From an uncultured Prevotella sp. (GTDB lineage: Bacteria > Bacteroidota > Bacteroidia > Bacteroidales > Bacteroidaceae), in contig UQTI01000011.1 in assembly GCA_900543975.1 (NCBI GenBank), positions 1-53,012 on the forward strand: a stretch of 53,012 bases of DNA, in the 5' to 3' direction. The notes under the pieces were generated by a model. The model was not told the origin of the DNA and did not search any database. It worked only from the letters and a program-made list of their open reading frames with translations. Numbering within the stretch: position 1 is the first letter of the stretch; each line of letters begins with the position of its first letter. Positions 41,374-48,948 of this stretch are shown piece after piece. The translations under genes were made by a program, and so were the position numbers.

Positions 41374-41787
41374 TTATTTTGCGGGCTGTGCAGGTGCTGC
41401 AGGTGCTGCGGGAGCTGCGGGAGCCTGCTGTGCAGGAGCTGCTTGCTGTGCACCGGCTGCGGGAGCCTGCTGCTGGCTTGCGCCAAATCCGGGAGCATTG
41501 TTAGGATTGGTTGCGGGTGCCTCGACGGCGCTCTTCTCCATAACGCTCTGCTCGTTTGTAGCCTTAGGAGCTACATAAGCACAGATAACGCTGATAACAA
41601 CCATTGCGATTGCGAGACCCCATGTTGTCTTCTCTACGATGTCAGTGGTCTTTCTTACGCCCATGATTGAGTTGGACGATGAGAAATTGGAAGCCAAACC
41701 GCCTCCTTTTGATTCCTGAATGAGCACGATGCCGATCATCAGAACCGATGCAATCAGGATCAGAATTACGAATAATGTGTAAATCAT
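41374..41787 (-). CDS. secG: Preprotein translocase subunit SecG
   Basis: A 137-residue inner-membrane subunit of the SecYEG channel. Two membrane helices (residues 2-22 and about 54-70) flank the conserved loop VLIQESKGGGLASNFSSSNSIMGVRKTTDIVEKTTW. After residue 75 the tail is low-complexity, with Ala/Pro/Gln repeats (APAAGAQQAAPAQQAP) encoded by GGAGCTGCGGGAGC-like iterations and ending QPAK. Such tails occur in Bacteroidota SecG and presumably face the cytosol. It closes the sigma-54 activator-lptE-TPR run; a spacer of 140 bases precedes it. Confidence 0.95.
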   Translation of the reverse strand: MIYTLFVILILIASVLMIGIVLIQESKGGGLASNFSSSNSIMGVRKTTDIVEKTTWGLAIAMVVISVICAYVAPKATNEQSVMEKSAVEAPATNPNNAPGFGASQQQAPAAGAQQAAPAQQAPAAPAAPAAPAQPAK

Positions 41788-41927
41788 TGCTGTTTTGTTA
41801 TTTTTATTGTTTTATTTTTTTGTTTTTTCTGTTTTTTGCTTTTCAGCTTTTTCCTCCAATCATCAGCCTTTGGGCTTAATCAGTCAGCCTTTTAGACTTT
41901 CTTTCATCTTCTTTTTGTGTCTTCTGA

Positions 41928-42719
41928 CTATTGTTTTTGCTTGCCTTTTGCCTTGCTGTTTATAATCAGTTTCTCCAAAAATCTGATTTGGTCTGCAAAG
42001 TAAGCATTTTTTTTTGGATAATTCAAATTTAAACGCTTAATAATTTCAAGAGCCTTCGAATATCTGCCTTGTTTGATGTATATTTTGGCCAATGTCTCCG
42101 TAAAGAAACTGTCATCGGGCGGTGTTTCGGCGTTTTTGTGGTCTTCTTCCATCTGCGGCACATACTCGGGTGTGTCCTTAAGAGTGATCTTTCCACCGTC
42201 GTTTATGAAGTCGTCGATGAGAGCCTGACCTTTAAGCTGAGGCGCTTGCGTTTGGTCTTGTTTCTTGTCGTCTTCGTTTTCCGACTCTATGAGATAAGCC
42301 ACATAATCGTTGGCGGCATCGGCGGGCGTGGGCTTGCGTCGAGGTTCCTTGGGTTGCTCGGTGGCTTTTTCGGGCATAGAGTCGAGATAATGGTCTATTA
42401 TAGACATTGTGCGCTTGCTCTTGTCGTCATCATCGTGAGCATTTGCCTCTTTGTCTGCCGTAGCCGATATGCTGTCTGCCTGCTTAAGCCGATAGTGGGC
42501 AGCCTCCACGAGGTCAAACAGCTTCTTGCGGTCTGTTATGAACACAGCTGCTCGCCTTAGCTCTTCATCAAACGAAGAGTCGTGCAGAAGATACAGGTTC
42601 TGTAGCATCAGCAGACGGGCTGTCTGATAATAAGGATAGAGCGCAACCATGCTTCGGAGATCGTAAAGGGTCTCCTTGTTCATTAGTTCGGGGTGGTTTA
42701 TGAGTTGCGTTAGATCCAT
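41928..42719 (-). CDS. TPR-like protein of the lptE-secG locus
   Basis: A 263-residue cytosolic protein conserved in Bacteroidota at this position, usually annotated as tetratricopeptide-repeat or hypothetical. Residues 1-80 are helical (LTQLINHPELMNKETLYDLRSMVALYPYYQTARLLML). The middle is acidic and Lys-rich, probably disordered. Residues 205-250 (FFTETLAKIYIKQGRYSKALEIIKRLNLNYPKKNAYFADQIRFLEKLI) form one or two TPR units. There is no signal peptide. ATG at 42719 is preferred to the GTG one codon earlier. Eighty-odd bases separate it from lptE; likely same operon. Function unknown. Confidence 0.8.
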   Translation of the reverse strand: MDLTQLINHPELMNKETLYDLRSMVALYPYYQTARLLMLQNLYLLHDSSFDEELRRAAVFITDRKKLFDLVEAAHYRLKQADSISATADKEANAHDDDDKSKRTMSIIDHYLDSMPEKATEQPKEPRRKPTPADAANDYVAYLIESENEDDKKQDQTQAPQLKGQALIDDFINDGGKITLKDTPEYVPQMEEDHKNAETPPDDSFFTETLAKIYIKQGRYSKALEIIKRLNLNYPKKNAYFADQIRFLEKLIINSKAKGKQKQ

Positions 42720-42805
42720 CACTTTTTAAGGTTTGTTTTACCAGTAGGTTATGTCTTGCTTTCGCTTCAGGCCTTCTGTCAGAGAACCTTGTCCATGGCC
42801 GCTTG

Positions 42806-43345
42806 TTACCAGTTGGCAACGGTGGCGTTGAATATCTGCTCTGTGAGGTCTTTCACCATCTGTGTCACCAGCTCTTCTTGCACCGAGTTGAGGCTTTGCG
42901 TTGTCTCGTAGGTCTTGGAGGCTGTAAACTGTTGCTCAAAGTCGTCGTTGTGGTTCACATTGTTGGTGAAGCGCACGTTCACCGTTATCGACAGTTCTGT
43001 CTGTGCCGAATGGCCTTCGCTCGACACCGACTTGTTGCGCTGCGTATATTGCGTTATCTCGCCCTCAATCTTGAGGTCGCCGTTGCGGCGCACCTGTATC
43101 AGGCGCGTGTGGTTGGCGTACATGTCCTTAAGGGCGTTGTTGAACATCGGTCCCATCGGTCCCCACACATAGCTTGAGCGTATGGGGAAGTCGGCAATCT
43201 GTATGGTCTTCGTCTTGGTGTAGTCTATGCTTGCGCCGTTAAACTTGTAAGACACCGAGCACGACATTGCGGCGAGGCTCAGCACGGCAACACACATTAT
43301 TATATATGTGCGTGCCTGTCTTGTGTGAGCGTGTGCCTTTCTCAT
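42806..43345 (-). CDS. lptE: LptE-like LPS-assembly lipoprotein
   Basis: A 179-residue outer-membrane lipoprotein. In LPS export, LptE plugs LptD and guides LPS into the outer leaflet. The signal peptide ends in LSLAAMSC, a lipobox whose Cys becomes the lipidated residue. CSVSYKFNGASIDYTKTKTIQIADFPIRSSYV is the Bacteroidota LptE-like pattern, followed by a single alpha/beta domain (DLKIEGEITQYTQ, ITVNVRFTNN). A second in-frame ATG at 43408 overlaps the activator's stop by 17 bases and would add a long pre-signal segment, so I prefer 43345. It is the middle of the minus-strand run activator-lptE-TPR-secG. Confidence 0.85.
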   Translation of the reverse strand: MRKAHAHTRQARTYIIMCVAVLSLAAMSCSVSYKFNGASIDYTKTKTIQIADFPIRSSYVWGPMGPMFNNALKDMYANHTRLIQVRRNGDLKIEGEITQYTQRNKSVSSEGHSAQTELSITVNVRFTNNVNHNDDFEQQFTASKTYETTQSLNSVQEELVTQMVKDLTEQIFNATVANW

Positions 43346-43391
43346 GCCTTTGCGAAGCCATGTCCACGTTCCTGATATCTGTTCTTTCGTT

Positions 43392-44651
43392 TTATTTGTC
43401 AAGCCCATATTGCTTAATTCTTCTATAAAGTGTGCGGTCAGAGATGCCCAGCTCAGCAGCTGCTTTCTTGCGGTTGCCGCCATTCTTCTCAAGCGCTCTT
43501 TCCACCATCTGTCGTCCGAGGTCGTTGAGGTTGAGGCTGTCGCTGTCTTTAATCTCCTCTACCTCCACATCCTCCACTCTGTTTTGCTGCCTCATGTCGT
43601 GCATGCCGTAGGGGGTTACATGCTGCTCTGCCGGAGCCAAGGTGTGCATGGTGGTGGGGTAGGGTGTGGCCTGTTGGTAAGGAGTGGTGTTTTCAAGCTT
43701 ACCTGCCTCGTCAATCTTTTTCCGCATGTCGTTCATCTCGCGTCTCATCTCGCTCACGTTGCCTCGCAGCTCATACAGGATCTTGTAGAGCAGCTCGCGC
43801 TCGTTCTCATAAGAGTGGGCGCCCCCTTGGTTGGGTATCATCGCCAACTGTGTGCTTTCAGGGTCTTCGGGTATGAACTGGTGAATGGTGCTGGCGTCGA
43901 TTTCGCGCTCTGTGCTCAGCACCGACATCTGCTCTGTTATGTTCTTAAGCTGGCGCACGTTTCCCGGCCACTTATATTTGAGCATAATCTTCTTGGCATC
44001 TTCCGTGAGCGTTATGCGCGGGATGTTATATTTTTCTGCCATCTGCATGGTGAACAGCTTGAACAGAAGCAGAATGTCGTTGCCGCGTTCGCGCAGCGGC
44101 GGCATCTTTACCGGTATGGTGTTAAGGCGGTAATAGAGGTCTTCGCGGAATCGCCCCTCGCTCACCGCTTTCTGCATGTTCACGTTGGTTGCTGCCACAA
44201 TGCGCACGTTGGTCTTGCGTATCTCCTGTCCACCCACGCGGATATATTCGCCTGTCTCAAGCACGCGCAGCAGACGGGCTTGTGTGGCGAGAGGCAGCTC
44301 TCCCACCTCGTCGAGGAATATTGTTCCTTTGTTGGCTGTGCCAAAATAGCCATCGCTCTCGCCAATGGCTCCTGTGAACGAACCCTTCTCGTGTCCGAAC
44401 AGTTCGCTGTCTATCGTTCCCTCAGGAATGGAGCCGCAGTTGATGGCAAAATATTTCTCTCTGCGTCGTGGTGAGTTGTCGTGTATAATTCTTGGAATGA
44501 TCTCTTTGCCCACTCCGCTCTCTCCGATAATAAGCACAGAAAGGTCGGTGGGTGCCACCTGTAAGGCGACATCCAAGGCATGGTTCAACTCGTCGCAATT
44601 GCCGACGATGTTGTAGCGTTGCTTTATTTTCTGTAATTCAGAGGTATCCAT
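43392..44651 (-). CDS. Sigma-54-dependent Fis-type transcriptional activator
   Basis: A 419-residue NtrC-class AAA+ activator without an N-terminal receiver or GAF domain: the AAA+ module starts at about residue 15. Walker A is GESGVGKE (43-50). The sigma-54-contact loop is GSFTGA (90-95), a variant of GAFTGA. Walker B is IFLDEVGEL (D114, E115), and REDLYYRLN and WPGNVRQL are the later AAA+ blocks. Residues 320-370 are a Gln/Thr/Pro-rich linker. The C-terminal Fis helix-turn-helix is NRKKAAAELGISDRTLYRRIKQYGL. With no sensory domain, activity is probably set by expression or another protein. It sits at the head of the lptE-secG run, which it may or may not control. Confidence 0.93.
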   Translation of the reverse strand: MDTSELQKIKQRYNIVGNCDELNHALDVALQVAPTDLSVLIIGESGVGKEIIPRIIHDNSPRRREKYFAINCGSIPEGTIDSELFGHEKGSFTGAIGESDGYFGTANKGTIFLDEVGELPLATQARLLRVLETGEYIRVGGQEIRKTNVRIVAATNVNMQKAVSEGRFREDLYYRLNTIPVKMPPLRERGNDILLLFKLFTMQMAEKYNIPRITLTEDAKKIMLKYKWPGNVRQLKNITEQMSVLSTEREIDASTIHQFIPEDPESTQLAMIPNQGGAHSYENERELLYKILYELRGNVSEMRREMNDMRKKIDEAGKLENTTPYQQATPYPTTMHTLAPAEQHVTPYGMHDMRQQNRVEDVEVEEIKDSDSLNLNDLGRQMVERALEKNGGNRKKAAAELGISDRTLYRRIKQYGLDK

Positions 44652-44658
44652 TAGAGCA

Positions 44659-44666
44659 CAAAGTTA
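44659..44666 (-). promoter_or_regulatory. -7 element very close to the activator start
   Basis: Minus strand TAACTTTG fits TAnnTTTG only eight bases before the ATG. If used, the mRNA would be essentially leaderless. A TTTG at 44684-44681 is only 14 bases upstream, too close for a normal -33. Confidence 0.4.
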
Positions 44667-44818
44667 GACATTTTATCTGACAAAACGGCAGAACCTGTCG
44701 CTTTTTTTGTATTTTTTAGTCCTTTCATGGCAGTTTTCTTTCTTGCCCGTTGTTTGTCATATCCTTTGAGCCAATAAGGTCTTGGTTCTTACGGGTGTTT
44801 CGTTCGGTTATTGTAACC

Positions 44819-44895
44819 ATGCCATTTAGCTCTCCTAAGTATGGCATTTAGCCAAGCTAAGTGAGGCATTTAGCCAAGCTAAGTGAGGCACTTCC
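44819..44895 (-). repeat. 22-bp tandem array just past the T9SS plug stop
   Basis: Three and a half units of 22 bases (plus strand GAGGCATTTAGCCAAGCTAA plus GT), two of them nearly identical. It ends nine bases from the stop codon at 44905. TTAGC-CAA-GCTAA inside each unit can form a small hairpin. The rest of 44667-44818 shows nothing I recognise. Confidence 0.8.
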
Positions 44896-44904
44896 TTTTT
44901 TCCC

Positions 44905-46161
44905 CTAAATTCCCACTTCCGCATAACCCACCAACCGGTCGGTGCGTGAGCCTATGGGGCGATAATAGATGAGTGCCTGGTAGGTGTTTTCTGTCTGGTA
45001 GAAGTTGCCCTCTGAGGGTAGGAGAGAGAGCGACCCGTCGGAGCGTTGTGTGAGATAACGGTATGAGTAGTAGCCTTGTTTCAGAAGAATGGTCGCTTCA
45101 TATCGTTTCTGTAGCTCGTCATAGGTCATGCGGTAGAGGTCGTCGGTGCTCTCGTTTGTCCATTTTCCGCTCACATAGATGTCGCCAGGCTGACGGTCGA
45201 GGACGAGGGTGAAATGGGTGAGGACATAGTCGGAAGCAATGTCGTTTTCAATGTTGTCGCTGTTGCGAATGTAGAAACATCCGTTGGCATCTTCGTCGTA
45301 GATGTAGTTTGGCCGTGGCTCGTCGGGCCAGATGAAGGCGTGGTAACGGGTGCTGTCCCACGACACGCTCTCTATGCCCATGGTGGGGTGTGAGGGGTCG
45401 AGGGTCTCAAACTTGCGATACTCGTTGCCTGCCTCGAAGATGAGGCTGCGGTTGTGTTCCCATTGCAAGCCGTCGTTCTTCACATATTGGGGCGTGGCGT
45501 TGCAGACAGCGTTTGTCCAACAGCCGTTTTGCAGCACCACGGTCTTTATTTCCTTTTGCTGGTCGCGCACGGCGATGGCGCCATAGCCCAGCTTCATGCT
45601 CACCTGCTGGTGCGATCGGTTAATGTCGATGTCGGTGTTTGTGGTCACGCCGAGGGCCACAGCCGTCTGTTGTTCCACAATCATGAAGCACGCCTTGAAG
45701 ACGGTGTCTTGCGTGTTGTCGTCATAGACCGTCAGCCGATAGTTGCCGCTTATGGTCGGCACACATCTGTCGTTCGGGATCTGCAGGCGATAGTGGGTAT
45801 ATTGAACCGAGGTGTTTATCGACTCTTCCATGTCGTCGATGGTGTTGCCGTCGGCAAAGCCTTTGCAATAGTCGCTTGCGAAGAGCTGGTCGCTCACCGT
45901 CCAGTCGGCCTCGCAATGTTCCAGCTTGTAGGCGTAGCGGTGATATTCGTGTGTGAGGTCGTCGAAGGCAATGTTCATGACGCTGCCGCTGCCCAGCTGC
46001 ATTATTGGCATTTGCAGCCACTTGTCATCGGCCGTGACCTGTAGCGATGCAATGTCGGGGCTTAGCACCTCGTTGCGTTGCGCCTTGGCTGATGATGTGA
46101 AGACGAAGCATGCAGTCATGGCCAGACATGTTGTCATGACGAGACGGATGTGTCTTTTCAT
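44905..46161 (-). CDS. T9SS plug-domain protein (DUF5103)
   Basis: A 418-residue exported protein. Signal peptide MKRHIRLVMTTCLAMTACFVFTSSAKAQ. The body matches DUF5103, the type IX secretion plug domain: RNEVLSPDIASLQVTADDKWLQMPIMQLGSGSVMNIAFDDLTHEYHRYAYKLEHCEADW, GNYRLTVYDD, GYYSYRYLT and LIYYRPIGSRTDRLVGY. In the type IX system Plug occupies the SprA channel when no substrate is engaged. The start at 46161 gives the clean signal peptide; an ATG at 46212 is also in frame. It follows the TonB receptor by 74 bases on the same strand, a usual pairing. It supports type IX export of the M6 protease. Confidence 0.88.
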   Translation of the reverse strand: MKRHIRLVMTTCLAMTACFVFTSSAKAQRNEVLSPDIASLQVTADDKWLQMPIMQLGSGSVMNIAFDDLTHEYHRYAYKLEHCEADWTVSDQLFASDYCKGFADGNTIDDMEESINTSVQYTHYRLQIPNDRCVPTISGNYRLTVYDDNTQDTVFKACFMIVEQQTAVALGVTTNTDIDINRSHQQVSMKLGYGAIAVRDQQKEIKTVVLQNGCWTNAVCNATPQYVKNDGLQWEHNRSLIFEAGNEYRKFETLDPSHPTMGIESVSWDSTRYHAFIWPDEPRPNYIYDEDANGCFYIRNSDNIENDIASDYVLTHFTLVLDRQPGDIYVSGKWTNESTDDLYRMTYDELQKRYEATILLKQGYYSYRYLTQRSDGSLSLLPSEGNFYQTENTYQALIYYRPIGSRTDRLVGYAEVGI

Positions 46162-46235
46162 GGCATTTGCTGACCGTTTCAGCGCGGCTCTTTTACAGTT
46201 GTCGATAATCATGGCGTTTGCTTGTTGTGGTGTTG

Positions 46236-48608
46236 TCAAAACTCGAACGTCACCTTGGCGTTTATCAGTCGGCCGGTGAGATAGTTGGGCACGGCATACT
46301 GCTGGTTGGTGACATCCGTAATCCAATAATAAGAGTTGACGTTGTTTATGCCGAAGAGGTTGAGGCAGTCGATGCCCAGCCAGATGTTGCGCAGCGTCTT
46401 GCCCTTGGCGTGGTTCTCGTTGTCGAGCAGTCGGTAGCTCAGACCGATGTCGGCACGTTTATAGGCAGGTGCTCTGAACGTGTTGGTCTCCAGTTCTTGG
46501 TGTGGTGTGGAGAAAGGCAGACCGTCGGCGTAAGCAAGTTTCAGCGACATCTTCCATCGGTCTGTGCCGGGAAAATAGTCGGTGAAGAACATGTTGAGCG
46601 CGTAACGCTGGTCGGTGGGCAGCGGAATGTTTTTGCCGTTAAGCTTCATGCTTGTGTTCATGAGCGACAGACTGACCCACGAGTCGGTGCCTGGCACAAA
46701 CTCGCCATAGAGCTTAAGGTCCAGTCCGGCGGCGTGTCCGCTGCATGCGTTGTTGCCATAATAGACCACCTTGACGTTGTTCACGCTGTAAGGCACGAGG
46801 TTGCCGAGCGCCTTATAGTAGGCCTCTGCCGTAAACTTATAGGGCCGTTCTTTCATGTTGAACCTATAGTCGAAGCCCGCAATGAAGTGTATGGACCTCT
46901 GGCTCTTCGCCTTCTCGTTGAGCTGTGCGTAGGTTATGCCGTTAACGGTCGTTGTGTCGCGCACCTCTTTGAAGAACGGTGCCTGATAGTAGAGTCCGGT
47001 AGCGAAGCGCAGCGTCACGTTTCGGTTGAACGACGGCACGATGCCGAGCGACAGGCGCGGTGAGAGGATGGTCTCTTTGGTGAAGCTCCAATGGCTTAGA
47101 CGCACGCCATAGTTGAGCGTGAAATGGGTGTGTTCGCCCTTGCTTGCGAAGCGGTAAGTGTCTTGCATGTAGGCCTCTATGCGGTTGGCGCTGAGCTTGT
47201 TGTTGGCTCTCATAGAGTAGACCATCTGCAGGTCTGTTCCCGTGTGCGGCATGTTGTAGCCTGCCGAGTCGCGCATCTCATACTCTACCGACCGTTCCTT
47301 TATCCTTTCGCTCTTGAAGGTTAGCGCTCCCTCGATGTTGTGCTTCTGCGCCTTGTGCTGGAAGAGCAGTTTTGCGCTTGCCACATTGGCCTTCAGATAG
47401 TTGCGTGCATGCTGGAAATAGGTGCCCACCCCCAGGTTCTCGCTTGTCTCCGTTTGTGTGAGCCAGTATTGTCCCTGAATGTCGTAGGTCTCCTGCTCTT
47501 TTGTGTGGAAGGCCGATGCTATGAGCGACAGCGAGGTCTTGTCGGTGAAATGGCGCGTTATGTTGAGCGAGCCGAAGAATGTGCGGAAGATGTCTTTCTC
47601 CTTACCGTCGAAATAGACGCGGAACGACTTCACGCTCTCCATCGTTCCAAATTTTGTCTCGCGGTCAGATGGCTCAAAGTTGTAATGGTTGTCGGAGATG
47701 TTGCCCATCAGGCTTACTGTCCATCGCTTGTTGGGCGTGTAGATGAGGTGCGTCTGATAGTCGAGGTAGCTGGGCTTGTATTCGCCCTTCGTCTCCAGCG
47801 AACCGAGCATATACTGGTTTGTCTTGTAGCGCAGACCGTTGCTCCACGCCAGCTTCTTGTTGCTGAACCCCACATAGGCGCTTGCGCCGAGCACACTGGC
47901 TGTTGCTGTGGCTTCAAAGCGTTTGGGGCGCTTGTAGGTTATGTCGAGAGCCGACGACATCTTGTCGCCATATTTTGCTTCGAAGCCGCCTGTTGAGAAC
48001 CCTATCTTGTCGACCATGTCGGGGTTAATGACCGACAGGCCTTCTTGCTGTCCGCTTCTCACGAGGAAAGGCCGGTACAGCTCAACGTTGTTTATGTAGA
48101 CGCTGTTCTCGTCGAACGAGCCGCCGCGCACGTTATACTGTGAACTGAGCTCGCTGTGTGTCGACACACCTGCCTGACTCTGAATGAGTTCCTCCACGGC
48201 GTTGCCCGTTGTTGAGGGTGTGTGCTGCATGTTCTCCTTCTTAAGCTCCTGTGTCTGTCCTGTCTGGCGTTTCATCTCCGTCACCGTGACCTCCGAGAGC
48301 GTGTTGTCGCTGTACATCACGACCTGAAGCGTCTGTTTGCCGCGCGGCTTGCGCAGCACCCTCGTCTTTGTCTTGTAACCCACCATGGAGAAGCGTATCA
48401 CCACCGAGTCGGCGCTGTGGAGCTGTAACGAGAACTCGCCCTTGAGCGATGTCATGGCAATCTTGCCCTGGCTCACGCAAGCCACGGTTGCAAACTCAAG
48501 AGGTTCCGATTGCTCGTCGGTCACGCGGCCCTGCAAGGTGAAGCTTTGGGCAGCGGCGTTAAGCGTTACGAGCGCGAGAATATATAATAAAAATAATGTT
48601 CGTTTCAT
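46236..48608 (-). CDS. TonB-dependent receptor with carboxypeptidase-like domain
   Basis: A 790-residue outer-membrane receptor. Signal peptide 1-20 (MKRTLFLLYILALVTLNAAA). Residues 24-110 are the carboxypeptidase-regulatory-like domain (LQGRVTDEQSEPLEFATVACVSQGK). The plug domain follows (NAVEELIQSQAGVSTHSELSSQYNVRGGSFDENSVYINNVELYRPFL), then a 22-strand barrel ending in the aromatic residue of VTFEF. Compared with SusC it is short and has no SusD partner here. It imports an unknown ligand. The T9SS plug gene is directly downstream. No clear promoter was found; 48609-48863 holds only AT-rich spacer. Confidence 0.93.
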   Translation of the reverse strand: MKRTLFLLYILALVTLNAAAQSFTLQGRVTDEQSEPLEFATVACVSQGKIAMTSLKGEFSLQLHSADSVVIRFSMVGYKTKTRVLRKPRGKQTLQVVMYSDNTLSEVTVTEMKRQTGQTQELKKENMQHTPSTTGNAVEELIQSQAGVSTHSELSSQYNVRGGSFDENSVYINNVELYRPFLVRSGQQEGLSVINPDMVDKIGFSTGGFEAKYGDKMSSALDITYKRPKRFEATATASVLGASAYVGFSNKKLAWSNGLRYKTNQYMLGSLETKGEYKPSYLDYQTHLIYTPNKRWTVSLMGNISDNHYNFEPSDRETKFGTMESVKSFRVYFDGKEKDIFRTFFGSLNITRHFTDKTSLSLIASAFHTKEQETYDIQGQYWLTQTETSENLGVGTYFQHARNYLKANVASAKLLFQHKAQKHNIEGALTFKSERIKERSVEYEMRDSAGYNMPHTGTDLQMVYSMRANNKLSANRIEAYMQDTYRFASKGEHTHFTLNYGVRLSHWSFTKETILSPRLSLGIVPSFNRNVTLRFATGLYYQAPFFKEVRDTTTVNGITYAQLNEKAKSQRSIHFIAGFDYRFNMKERPYKFTAEAYYKALGNLVPYSVNNVKVVYYGNNACSGHAAGLDLKLYGEFVPGTDSWVSLSLMNTSMKLNGKNIPLPTDQRYALNMFFTDYFPGTDRWKMSLKLAYADGLPFSTPHQELETNTFRAPAYKRADIGLSYRLLDNENHAKGKTLRNIWLGIDCLNLFGINNVNSYYWITDVTNQQYAVPNYLTGRLINAKVTFEF

Positions 48609-48863
48609 ACCTTATTATAACGGCCTTTGGGGCAGATTATTGCTTTTTGTCACAATAATGTTCTTGTCCTTCGTTTATAATAAGTTATATGCTTGTAGGG
48701 CAATGCCTGATAAGGTAGTTGTTTACTATCTCCATAAAGGTTCTTTTTCCCAACCTTGAGGAAATCCCATGGCATTTTTTGTGTTTAACGTGAGTTCGAC
48801 GAGATATATGTGTCTGAGAATTAGAGCAAAATTTGTTAAATTAATCATAAATAATTAATTCGT

Positions 48864-48896
48864 TTTGCTGCATATATGGCGTTTTTCTTAATTTTG
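48864..48896 (+). promoter_or_regulatory. Promoter of the beta-barrel receptor gene
   Basis: TTTG (48864-48867), a 21-base spacer and TAATTTTG (48889-48896); leader of about 45 bases. Confidence 0.65.
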
Positions 48897-48948
48897 CCTT
48901 CTGTTAAAAAAACTTTTTAAAATTAGATTTATTTAGAATTCTTATTGT

